Notes: generated by a model from the letters alone, not told the origin. A stretch of DNA of 12,059 nucleotides from Candidatus Poseidoniia archaeon (GCA_022449705.1 JAKURS010000025.1:1-12059); one strand, 5' to 3'; numbered from the stretch's first letter, positions 1 through 5,186 are shown. Program-made: numbers and translations.

Positions 1-67
1 GCGGGGATTCGAACCCCGGTCCTGCTGCTTAGGAGGCAGCCGCCATTCCTGGCTAGGCCACGTGCCC
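1..67 (-). tRNA. tRNA-Arg (anticodon CCT), 3' end cut by window edge
   Basis: Read on the minus strand, the segment gives a 5' acceptor strand GGGCACG, a D arm (GCC..GGC), an anticodon stem GCTGC/GCAGC around the loop CTCCTAA (anticodon CCT, reading AGG), a 5-nt variable loop and a T arm CGGGG-TTCGAAT-CCCCG. Only the first base of the 3' acceptor strand is inside the window, so about 7 nt are missing. The 5' end lies 3 nt after the stop codon of the hypothetical gene at 71-451. No TATA-like element is seen just upstream, so it is probably released from a protein-coding transcript. Confidence 0.93.
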
Positions 68-70
68 TGT

Positions 71-451
71 TCAGTCGTCGCCGCGCCTGCCGGTTCTGCG
101 CAGCTCCGAATCAGCTTTCATCACCGGTGGTAGCAGGTCCGTATCCCCCACGACCGGTGTCGCAAACTCTCCCGGGGCCGGTGGCGGCGCGACAAGGCTG
201 GCACCCTCGAGCAGTTCCGGCAGCGGGCGGCCAGAAAGCAGCGTCTGGTGATGCTCACGCAGCGATTGCAGCTGCTGTGACGAATTCCCGGCTGGCAGCT
301 CGACCGACTCCAGCAGAGACGCGGGAAACTGGCCAGCGATGCAGGCTGCAAAGCTGGTCGGCGGCCCGCCGTCCAGTGCGGTAGGCGGAGTGTCCGGGTC
401 GAAGTGCGGCTCCGCGGCAAAGCGGCGGACGTCCCTGGAAGGGGGCTCCAT
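71..451 (-). CDS. Hypothetical proline-rich protein, 126 aa
   Basis: I do not recognise this protein. It starts 26 nt downstream of the meaB stop, with an AGGTG sequence about 8 nt before the ATG, and ends 3 nt before the tRNA-Arg, so it sits at the end of the mutase operon. Codon choice (CTG for Leu, GAG, GTC, GCG) matches the neighbours and supports a real gene over a frame shadow. There is no signal peptide, membrane segment or metal-binding motif. The sequence is soluble-looking, with proline-rich ends (residues 20-31 and 88-94) and a more helical, Leu/Gln-rich middle (45-85). Position suggests co-expression with methylmalonyl-CoA mutase functions, but no function can be assigned. It could be lineage-specific. 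Confidence 0.6.
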   Translation of the reverse strand: MEPPSRDVRRFAAEPHFDPDTPPTALDGGPPTSFAACIAGQFPASLLESVELPAGNSSQQLQSLREHHQTLLSGRPLPELLEGASLVAPPPAPGEFATPVVGDTDLLPPVMKADSELRRTGRRGDD

Positions 452-477
452 GCGGTTGCACCTGCCGGGGGGATTAA

Positions 478-1401
478 TCAGTTGGCCAGCCGCTCAATCG
501 CAGTGAAGGGGTCCGCCTTACGGGCGAGCACTTGCTGCGCGGAGCTCCGCAAAGCGTCGTCGCCAATGGTAACCATGCGGTCGCGGAAGAGTTTCTGCTG
601 CAGCTGCTGCTCCAGTTCGTGCATCTGCCGCACCAGCCGGTCCGCCGCCAGCGGGCCCGCCTCCATGTGCGCACGGTGTGCGTCGATAGCTTCCCATGTT
701 TCGGCGATGCCGGCCTGCTCGATGGCAGTCACCTGCAGCACCGGCGGCTGCCAGTCATGCTGCTCACCCAGGTCGAGCGCCGAGCGTAATTCCTGCGCCA
801 GCCGGTCGGCGCCGGGACGGTCGGACTTGTTGACCAGCAGCAGGTCTCCGATTTCCAGGATACCGGCCTTTTGCGCCTGCACTTCGTCGCCCAGCCCCGG
901 CACCTCGACCACGACTGTCGTGTCGGCCAGCCGCACAACCTCGACGTCACCCTGCCCGGCACCGACCGTCTCGACGAAAACAAGGTCGCAACCGAGCAGC
1001 TCGAGCGCGTTCACGAGATAGCGCGTCGTCGCCGTCAGCCCCCCCAGATGGCCACGCGTTGCGACCGAGCGGATGAAGATGCCACGCTTCTGCGCGTCGT
1101 TCATGCGCAACCGGTCGCCCAGCACCGCGCCGCCCGTGAAGGGCGAAGTGGGGTCGACCGCCAGCACCCCCAGCACATGGCCCTGTGCCGCGGCGTGTAC
1201 CGCCAGACAATCGACCAGCGTCGACTTGCCACCGCCGGGCGGCCCGGTAACGCCAATGACATACGCGTTGCCGGTGCGCGACCAGGTCGCCTGCAGCGCC
1301 TCGACCGCGCGCGGGTCCTCGTCCTCAATCCAGCTCAGCAACCGCGCCACGCCGCGCTGCGGCTGACTCTCGAGCATCGCCACCAGCGTTGCGGCGTCCA
1401 A
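478..1401 (-). CDS. meaB: MeaB/ArgK-family GTPase, methylmalonyl-CoA mutase chaperone
   Basis: G3E-type P-loop GTPase that guards B12-dependent methylmalonyl-CoA mutase, gating cofactor loading and removing damaged cobalamin with GTP hydrolysis (family knowledge). Numbered from the TTG start, the motifs are Walker A GPPGGGKST at 53-61, the family segment VDPTSPF near 83-88, ETVGAGQ at 144-150 and the base-recognition NKSD at 191-194. The C-terminal Leu/Gln-rich helix is typical of the dimerisation arm. The open frame runs upstream to 1530, but those 43 extra residues are Arg/Ser-rich and lie wholly over mcmA2 in another frame. A TTG at 1401, one base after the mcmA2 stop and 6 nt after a GGAG ribosome site, is the better start and gives 307 aa, normal for the family. 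An ATG at 1377 is a second option. Confidence 0.93.
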   Translation of the reverse strand: MDAATLVAMLESQPQRGVARLLSWIEDEDPRAVEALQATWSRTGNAYVIGVTGPPGGGKSTLVDCLAVHAAAQGHVLGVLAVDPTSPFTGGAVLGDRLRMNDAQKRGIFIRSVATRGHLGGLTATTRYLVNALELLGCDLVFVETVGAGQGDVEVVRLADTTVVVEVPGLGDEVQAQKAGILEIGDLLLVNKSDRPGADRLAQELRSALDLGEQHDWQPPVLQVTAIEQAGIAETWEAIDAHRAHMEAGPLAADRLVRQMHELEQQLQQKLFRDRMVTIGDDALRSSAQQVLARKADPFTAIERLAN

Positions 1402-1402
1402 G

Positions 1403-1798
1403 TTACGCTCCGGACTGCGCTTGGATGAAGTCGACAATCTCCCCGGTCGACGAGCCGGGGCCGAAGATGCCGGCGACGCCCGCTGCCTTCCACTTCGGGA
1501 TTTCTTCGTCCGGGATAATACCGCCCGCAATCAGCTTGATGTCGCTGGCGCCCTGCTCTTTGAGCAGCTCCAGCACGCGCGGGAAAATGTGGCCATGAGC
1601 GCCCGAAAGGATGCTGAGGCCGATAAACTGCACATCCTCCTGGATGGCGGCCGAAACGATGTCTTCGGGGCTCTGCCGCAGGCCGGTGTAAATCACTTCC
1701 ATCCCGGCGTCGCGCAGCGCGCGGGCGATGACCTTGGCGCCGCGGTCGTGGCCGTCCAGCCCCGGCTTGGCAATCAGCACCCTGATTTTGCCACCCAT
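1403..1798 (-). CDS. mcmA2: Methylmalonyl-CoA mutase, small cobalamin-binding subunit
   Basis: A stand-alone B12-binding domain of 131 aa, the usual size of the archaeal split mutase small subunit. It carries the cobalamin motif DGHDRG (residues 15-20, DxHxxG) with His17 as the lower axial cobalt ligand, followed by a Rossmann-like fold with GLS-L near 80-85 and the conserved GGIIP near 112-116. With the separate catalytic subunit, not in this window, it interconverts methylmalonyl-CoA and succinyl-CoA, serving propionate or branched-chain/odd-chain breakdown. meaB follows after a single base, so the two are co-translated. The ATG start has a GGGAG about 11 nt upstream. A TATA-like element about 25 nt upstream overlaps the previous gene's stop. 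Related B12 domains of other mutases are an alternative, but pairing with meaB favours this call. Confidence 0.92.
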   Translation of the reverse strand: MGGKIRVLIAKPGLDGHDRGAKVIARALRDAGMEVIYTGLRQSPEDIVSAAIQEDVQFIGLSILSGAHGHIFPRVLELLKEQGASDIKLIAGGIIPDEEIPKWKAAGVAGIFGPGSSTGEIVDFIQAQSGA

Positions 1799-1818
1799 GC
1801 TCGCGGCGACTCCCGGAA

Positions 1819-1827
1819 CTATTTAAT
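1819..1827 (-). promoter_or_regulatory. Possible internal TATA box for mcmA2
   Basis: The minus strand reads ATTAAATAG here, about 25 bp before the mcmA2 ATG, where an archaeal TATA box would place transcription start at or near the start codon. It overlaps the stop codon of the membrane-protein gene, so it may be a coincidence inside a longer operon. Confidence 0.35.
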
Positions 1828-2542
1828 CCCTGCGACGACGGCGCGCCAGCGCACCGACTCGGCTGACGCGACCATCCTTGCGCGCGGGCGGTTTCTTTCC
1901 GGTATCTTCGTCCGTGTCCGCATCCTCTGCCGCCGCTTCGTCATCCTCGTCTTCGGGGTCGGCGGCCGCAGCCTCCGGCTTCGCCTTGCGCTTCTTGCCC
2001 CGGAACCAGCGCTCGAGCAACCCTACGGCGTCGCGCTGCGGTTCCCCGCCAAGCGATTCATCAGGCGCTGCGCCGGCAGACGGCGTGTCGGCTGGTGCGG
2101 TTTCGTCGTCCGCCTCCACAGTCTCCGGCACCGCGGCGCGCTGCTCCTCCTCGAGCGCGTCCCACGCCACGTCGAGCGCGATGCGCTCCCCCAGCCCGGG
2201 GGCACTACGGACGCCGAGCGCGAACGAGCCCGTGACTGAAGCGAGCATCAGGAATAGCAGGACTGGCTCGATGGTCCCGAGCGCGAAACTCGGGCCGGCC
2301 AGCCGTGACAGCCCCAGCAACAGCGCCAGCAGCAACGCGACCGCCCAGCCGAAACCGATGGTCAGCACGAAGAACGCGTGCCAGTTGCGCGGCAACTGCT
2401 GCGCCCCTGTACGGCCAGCCAGAAACGGCGCGACGACCAGTGCCAGCGGGATGCCCAGCGGCAGGATTACCAGGAACAGCAGCCCCAGGGCCATCGTTGC
2501 CAGCGCCTGGCGGGAAGCAACGGAATACTCGGGCGGCACCAT
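1823..2542 (-). CDS. Membrane protein with three helices and charged C-terminal tail
   Basis: No family is recognised. Numbered from the chosen start (239 aa), hydrophobic segments lie at about 14-42, 54-79 and 88-110. Residues 120-239 form a long low-complexity tail, rich first in Asp/Glu/Ala/Pro and broken by basic clusters (RGKKRKAK, a final RRRRR). By the positive-inside rule the tail is cytoplasmic. The frame opens at an ATG at 2560, but the ATG at 2542 is preferred: a TATA-like GTTTAATAC is centred about 27 bp upstream of it, which fits a leaderless mRNA, whereas the 2560 ATG would lie upstream of the expected transcription start. The gene leads the mcmA2-meaB transcript, with 24 nt to the next start. 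Any link to propionyl-CoA metabolism is positional only. Confidence 0.72.
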   Translation of the reverse strand: MVPPEYSVASRQALATMALGLLFLVILPLGIPLALVVAPFLAGRTGAQQLPRNWHAFFVLTIGFGWAVALLLALLLGLSRLAGPSFALGTIEPVLLFLMLASVTGSFALGVRSAPGLGERIALDVAWDALEEEQRAAVPETVEADDETAPADTPSAGAAPDESLGGEPQRDAVGLLERWFRGKKRKAKPEAAAADPEDEDDEAAAEDADTDEDTGKKPPARKDGRVSRVGALARRRRRD

Positions 2543-2564
2543 TCCAGCGCGGCGACGCATACGC

Positions 2565-2573
2565 GTATTAAAC
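2565..2573 (-). promoter_or_regulatory. TATA box of the membrane protein/mcmA2/meaB operon
   Basis: The minus strand reads GTTTAATAC, an AT-rich 8-9-mer in GC-rich surroundings, centred about 27 bp from the ATG at 2542. This is the archaeal spacing from TATA box to transcription start, so the message is probably leaderless. Confidence 0.55.
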
Positions 2574-2594
2574 AGCCTGCCGCCGGAAAAACGG

Positions 2595-2667
2595 TGCCGC
2601 GGGCCGGGATCGAACCGGCGACTTCCAGATCTTCAGTCTGGCGCTCTCCCGCCTGAGCTACCGCGGC
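2595..2667 (-). tRNA. tRNA-Phe (anticodon GAA)
   Basis: The minus strand gives a full 73-nt cloverleaf: acceptor GCCGCGG/CCGCGGC with discriminator A, D arm GCTC..GAGC, anticodon stem CCAGA/TCTGG around CTGAAGA (anticodon GAA), and T arm GCCGG-TTCGATC-CCGGC. The 3' CCA is not encoded (the genomic bases there are CCG), so it must be added afterwards. No intron is present. Confidence 0.97.
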
Positions 2668-2689
2668 TGGGGCGCGGGACCGCAGGGGG

Positions 2690-2697
2690 TTCTAAAA
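2690..2697 (-). promoter_or_regulatory. TATA box of tRNA-Phe
   Basis: The minus strand reads TTTTAGAA, centred about 27 bp from the first base of the tRNA, the spacing expected for an archaeal promoter firing at the mature 5' end. Confidence 0.6.
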
Positions 2698-2730
2698 CGG
2701 TTCGGCAGCGGCGCGCGCCAGTCCCGTCAG

Positions 2731-2738
2731 CCTTATGT
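2731..2738 (+). promoter_or_regulatory. Weak TATA-like element before the 50-aa zinc protein
   Basis: CCTTATGT is the only AT-leaning octamer upstream of the ATG at 2761 and is centred about 27 bp before it. It is a poor consensus match, and the call rests mainly on spacing. Confidence 0.3.
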
Positions 2739-2760
2739 GGCAGTCGCCGCGGTGGCGGCC

Positions 2761-2913
2761 ATGCCCAAGTTCACCAAGGAGTCATCCGCCTTCAAGGGCA
2801 AGTGCTACTTCTGCGAAGCCGAAATCATGGTACCGACCGGCCCCGGCTGGAACTCGACGCGCGTCATCTGCCGCGCCTGCTCGCTCAAGCAGGGCGACGC
2901 GGTCGACATCTGA
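2761..2913 (+). CDS. Small four-cysteine (zinc-ribbon-like) protein, 50 aa
   Basis: A short open frame of 50 codons, ATG to TGA, with two knuckles: CYFC at residues 15-18 and CRAC at 37-40. The 18-residue gap is typical of one four-Cys zinc site. Lysines flank the first knuckle (FKGK) and there is no membrane segment. Codon use is like the neighbours (AAG, TTC, GTC, ATC). The stop directly abuts the ATG of the next gene, also a zinc-binding protein, so the two are almost certainly co-transcribed and probably translationally coupled. A possible TATA element about 27 bp upstream of the ATG fits a leaderless message. Function unknown. Such mini-ribbons may bind nucleic acid or act as protein adaptors, which is inference only. 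Confidence 0.72.
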   Translation: MPKFTKESSAFKGKCYFCEAEIMVPTGPGWNSTRVICRACSLKQGDAVDI

Positions 2914-3345
2914 ATGCGACGCGACTGCCCCCGCTGCTGGCAACCCCTGGTGGCGGAAAAACAGAAGCGCGGCCTCTGGAACGTTACCGTCGACCTCTGC
3001 AGCGGCTGCGGCGGGCTCTTCCTCGACCGGGGCGAGCTGCTGCGGCTGACGGGGAACCGGCCGCTGCACCACCTGACGACGAAGCATCTCGGCATCGACT
3101 CCGACTCGCAGCTGCTCTGCCCCGGCTGCGGTGGCATCATGGACGCCGAACATGCCGCGGGAGTCGAGTTCGACGTCTGCCTCACCTGTAGCGGTGTCTG
3201 GCTTGACCCGGGCGAGCTCGAAGCGCTGCAGGCGGTTGACCCGGCGAAGCTGAAGGAGCTGCCGCCGGAGAAACTGGCCGAGCTCTACGACGCTGGCCAG
3301 GCGGTGCCGGGCGGCGGACTGCTGGCGTGGCTGTTCCGGAAATAA
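2914..3345 (+). CDS. Tandem zf-TFIIB-type zinc-binding protein
   Basis: 143 aa made of two copies of the zf-TFIIB-like module, in which two CxxC pairs are followed by G-(F/W)LD-GEL. Copy 1 has C5/C8 and C29/C32 followed by GGLFLDRGEL; copy 2 has C69/C72 and C89/C92 followed by SGVWLDPGEL. A linker of about 25 residues separates them, and the C-terminus (105-143) is a helical Leu/Glu-rich segment ending in a hydrophobic GLLAWLF patch. The family is widespread in bacteria and archaea and generally uncharacterised. The name reflects resemblance to the TFIIB ribbon and does not make this a general transcription factor. The start follows the preceding stop with no gap. The gene ends exactly at the last base before the convergent guaC stop. 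Confidence 0.85.
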   Translation: MRRDCPRCWQPLVAEKQKRGLWNVTVDLCSGCGGLFLDRGELLRLTGNRPLHHLTTKHLGIDSDSQLLCPGCGGIMDAEHAAGVEFDVCLTCSGVWLDPGELEALQAVDPAKLKELPPEKLAELYDAGQAVPGGGLLAWLFRK

Positions 3346-4395
3346 TCAGTCGGCCACGTCGAATGACTTGTAGACGTCGTTGGTCGTACGCGTCACGCGC
3401 ACGAAGGTCGTGCACTTCGGCAGGTCCTTGATGCGCCAGGCGCCGACGTAGGAACAGGCGGAGCGCAGCCCCCCGAGTATGGCCTGTAACGTCGGCTCGA
3501 TTGGCCCACGGTAGGGAACACGCACCTCCTTGCCCTCCGGTGCACGATGCTTGGCGACCTCCCCGAAATATGTCTCCATCGCCTTGCGCGAGCTCATTCC
3601 GTAGAACGACTTGAACTGACGACCGTCCTGCTCGACAAGCTCGCCGCCCGATTCATCGTGGCCGGCAAGCATGCCGCCCAGCATCACGAAGTCGGCACCG
3701 GCGCCGAAAGCCTTGGCAACGTCGCCCGGGGCAGCACAGCCGCCATCCGACATGACGTGACCGCCAAGTCCGTGCGCCGCGTCGGCGCAATCGGAGATGG
3801 CGGAGAGCTGCGGATAGCCGACGCCAGCCACCTTACGGGTCGTGCAGACCGATCCGGGGCCGATGCCCACTTTTACGACGTCGGCCCCGGCCAACACCAG
3901 TGCCTCTGTCATTTCGCGTGTCGCGACGTTGCCGGCGATAATTATGAGTTGCGGGAACGCCTCGCGAACGCGCGTTACGAAATCGAGGAACTCCTCGCGG
4001 TAGCCGTTGGCGACATCAAGGCATGCCATCTGCAGGTCGCTGCTGACGGCGAGCTTGCGCTCCAGCAGTGCGAAACTCTCGTCGGTCGAGCCGGCGGTGA
4101 CCGCGACGTGGTGTGCGTCGACCCCGCCGTCAAGCGCCTGCTCCAGCTCGCGCACAGAGTAGAACTTCTGCAGGCAGGTGAGCATCCCGTGGGATTGTAA
4201 TGCCTGCGCCATGGCAAAGGTGCCGGTGGTGTCCATGTTGGCCGCCACCACAGGGATACCACTCCACGTGACGTCGCTGTGCGGAAAGGTGAATTCACGT
4301 TCAAGTGTCACATCGGCGCGCGATTTCAACCGGCTCCGCTTGGGCCGAATCAGCACGTCGTCAAAGGTCAACTTCAGGTCGTCTTCAATGTGCAT
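3346..4395 (-). CDS. guaC: GMP reductase
   Basis: NADPH-dependent reductive deamination of GMP to IMP, returning guanine nucleotides to the adenine branch. The 349 residues closely follow the bacterial/eukaryotic GuaC pattern: LKLTFDDVLIRPKRS near the N-terminus, AANMDTTGTF (51-60), the catalytic loop GIGPGSVCTTR with Cys184 and Thr186, SDGGC (216-220), GGMLAGH, FYGMSS (264-269) and GGLRSACSYVGA near 310-320. No CBS domain pair is present and the length matches GMP reductase (about 346 aa), which argues against IMP dehydrogenase. The ATG start has an AGGT 5 nt upstream and a TATA-like element about 32 bp upstream. It stands alone, divergent from the AT-rich island and convergent with the zinc-protein pair. 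Confidence 0.95.
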   Translation of the reverse strand: MHIEDDLKLTFDDVLIRPKRSRLKSRADVTLEREFTFPHSDVTWSGIPVVAANMDTTGTFAMAQALQSHGMLTCLQKFYSVRELEQALDGGVDAHHVAVTAGSTDESFALLERKLAVSSDLQMACLDVANGYREEFLDFVTRVREAFPQLIIIAGNVATREMTEALVLAGADVVKVGIGPGSVCTTRKVAGVGYPQLSAISDCADAAHGLGGHVMSDGGCAAPGDVAKAFGAGADFVMLGGMLAGHDESGGELVEQDGRQFKSFYGMSSRKAMETYFGEVAKHRAPEGKEVRVPYRGPIEPTLQAILGGLRSACSYVGAWRIKDLPKCTTFVRVTRTTNDVYKSFDVAD

Positions 4396-4643
4396 CTGAC
4401 CTTTGGCCTCCTTACGCCTGCCATATTTGATACTTCCTGCCGACGACTGGACCTCTGTTTAGTGCTCAAATACGTCCCTTCCCATCAATTGGGGTAATAG
4501 TTACCGAACTATAACAGTAACAGGTGCCGAAAAAGCAGAAATCCGTTAATACTCGGGGCCAAATCACCAGGTGGTCTGTCCTTGCCGGGGATTGCGATTG
4601 TCCTCAACTTGAGTTTTCACCGGTGAGGCTGGCCAACCTACAC
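4396..4643. other. Intergenic stretch with operator-like inverted repeats
   Basis: About 250 bases without a convincing gene, visibly richer in A/T than the flanks. It contains the guaC promoter. At 4493-4505 the sequence GGTAA-TAG-TTACC is a perfect 5-bp inverted repeat with a 3-base spacer, and GTTAC (4500-4504) pairs again with GTAAC (4517-4521), so three copies of the same half-site fall within 30 bp. That arrangement could bind a dimeric regulator controlling guaC, the downstream small gene, or both. An open frame from a GTG at 4524 runs into the next gene, but its first 40 codons look poorly coding. Confidence 0.4.
4423..4431 (-). promoter_or_regulatory. TATA box of guaC
   Basis: The minus strand reads ATCAAATAT, centred about 32 bp before the guaC ATG. 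Transcription would begin some 3-7 nt before the start codon, giving an almost leaderless message. The GGAGG seen about 13 nt before the ATG would then fall near or outside the transcript start. Confidence 0.5.
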
Positions 4644-4892
4644 ATGCACCCTTTCTTCAAATACTTGTTTTGCGGCACGATCGGAGTGATTATAGGGGTA
4701 TCGGCGTACACGCGATTTTTCACAGAGAAACTTCCCCCTGCAGGGCATCTAGGTACTGTCCAGCTCGCTCTTGAGGTCGTAGTGGCGTTTCTGCTCGGCG
4801 TCTGGGTACTCGACTATTTTGGAATTGTTAGCTGGAACGACAGAATAAAGGCACGGTTTGACAGATTAGACGCATGGCTTGATGAAGAATAA
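4644..4892 (+). CDS. Small two-helix membrane protein, hypothetical
   Basis: 82 aa from the ATG at 4644. The frame stays open back to a GTG at 4524, which would give 122 aa. I prefer the ATG because the upstream 40 codons show no clear third-position bias and no ribosome site precedes the GTG; support for the ATG is also modest (a GAGG about 16 nt upstream). Numbered from the ATG, hydrophobic helices lie at about 4-21 and 40-60, separated by a short polar loop (EKLPPAGHLG). A charged amphipathic tail (WNDRIKARFDRLDAWLDEE) follows and is probably cytoplasmic. Codons such as AGA, ATA, CGA and TTA are unlike the flanking genes, as is the lower GC, so the gene may be recent, acquired or weakly expressed. 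No family recognised. The repeat array begins about 10 bp after its stop. Confidence 0.55.
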   Translation: MHPFFKYLFCGTIGVIIGVSAYTRFFTEKLPPAGHLGTVQLALEVVVAFLLGVWVLDYFGIVSWNDRIKARFDRLDAWLDEE

Positions 4893-4903
4893 GAAGACGA
4901 ATA

Positions 4904-5078
4904 GCCTCATTTTAGCCTAAATTAGTCTCCTTTTGGCCTACATTTAACCAAAAACCCCATCAAACCCCTAAAAATCCCTTAAGAAACCCTTAAAAGACCC
5001 TTAAATGGCTTTACAACTGCTTTAAACAGCTTTACAACCGCTTTAATGATGCTTTAGCGATGCTTTAGTGATGTTTGG
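4904..5078. repeat. Helically phased array of degenerate 10-11-bp units
   Basis: After the small membrane gene the sequence becomes a chain of short units repeating every 10-11 bp. Units near 4976-5007 read CCCTTAA plus about 4 bases (starts 4976, 4987, 4998). Units from 5008 read GCTTTA plus 4-5 bases (starts 5008, 5019, 5029, 5040, 5051, 5062), and a last GTTTGGG starts at 5073. The TA step in each unit falls at 4969, 4980, 4991, 5002, 5012, 5023, 5033, 5044, 5055 and 5066, an average of 10.8 bp. Looser units with GCCT or CCCC cores extend the phase left to about 4904. Neighbouring units resemble each other most, as expected for local duplication followed by drift. The period is not a multiple of three and stops are frequent, so it is not coding. 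Possible roles are intrinsic DNA bending, a multi-site protein platform or chromatin positioning. Confidence 0.85.
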
Positions 5079-5095
5079 GCGGTCCGGTGGGGTAG

Positions 5096-5103
5096 TATAT
5101 AAA
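5096..5103 (+). promoter_or_regulatory. Strong TATA box of the cmk-cbf5 operon
   Basis: TATATAAA is the closest match to the archaeal TATA consensus in the window, preceded by a G-rich stretch. Expected transcription start is near 5125, about 60 nt before the cmk ATG. It lies some 20 bp after the phased repeat array. Confidence 0.75.
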
Positions 5104-5124
5104 GAGCGAAAAGCCCGGTCGCGG

Positions 5125-5186
5125 CCCATAGTTGATGGTTTAGGTTCGGCGCCAGCCCCAAATAGCGCCAGCGCCGGTCGCCCGCG
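5125..5186 (+). promoter_or_regulatory. Putative 5' leader of cmk with alternative stems
   Basis: Between the expected transcription start and the cmk ATG lie about 60 nt. An 8-base direct repeat GCGCCAGC occurs at 5149-5156 and 5165-5172. CGGCGC (5147-5152) can pair either with GCGCCG at 5171-5176 or, shifted, with GCGCC at 5165-5169, giving two mutually exclusive hairpins ahead of the start codon. An ATG-GTT-TAG minimal ORF sits at 5135-5143. No clear Shine-Dalgarno sequence precedes the cmk ATG. No known riboswitch class is recognised. Confidence 0.35.

Noticed and set aside
404..1021. A 205-codon plus-strand frame opposite meaB
   Set aside because: Ser/Cys/Arg-rich product, entirely antisense to the GTPase motifs of MeaB.
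1878..3191. A 437-codon plus-strand open frame
   Set aside because: It crosses the minus-strand membrane protein gene, tRNA-Phe and two zinc-protein genes. Its product is a Ser/Ala/Arg-rich low-complexity sequence, typical of antisense frames in GC-rich DNA.
3547..4200. A 217-codon plus-strand frame opposite guaC
   Set aside because: It lies wholly inside guaC, which is fully conserved, and the product resembles no protein family.
4524..4643. N-terminal 40-codon extension of the small membrane protein from a GTG
   Set aside because: No ribosome site, third codon positions without bias, and a polar Cys-containing stretch just before the first helix. Kept as an alternative but not chosen.
4909..4935. 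T-rich terminator after the small membrane gene
   Set aside because: Runs of four T occur at 4910-4913 and 4931-4934, which could terminate archaeal transcription, but such short runs are part of the AT-rich array and cannot be separated from it.
4949..4975. Archaeal origin recognition boxes (G-run plus T-run motifs on the minus strand)
   Set aside because: AGGGGTTT-like strings occur, but no full origin box with its inverted partner is visible and no orc1/cdc6 gene lies in the window. An origin is kept only as one possible reading of the array.
4904..5078. CRISPR array
   Set aside because: The units are 10-11 bp with no separate unique spacers of 30-40 bp, and no cas genes are nearby. It is a short-period degenerate repeat.
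5040..5078. C/D box guide RNA suggested by repeated TGATG strings
   Set aside because: Several TGATG-like sequences resemble a C box, but they follow from the repeat unit and no D box (CTGA) is placed correctly with guide spacing.
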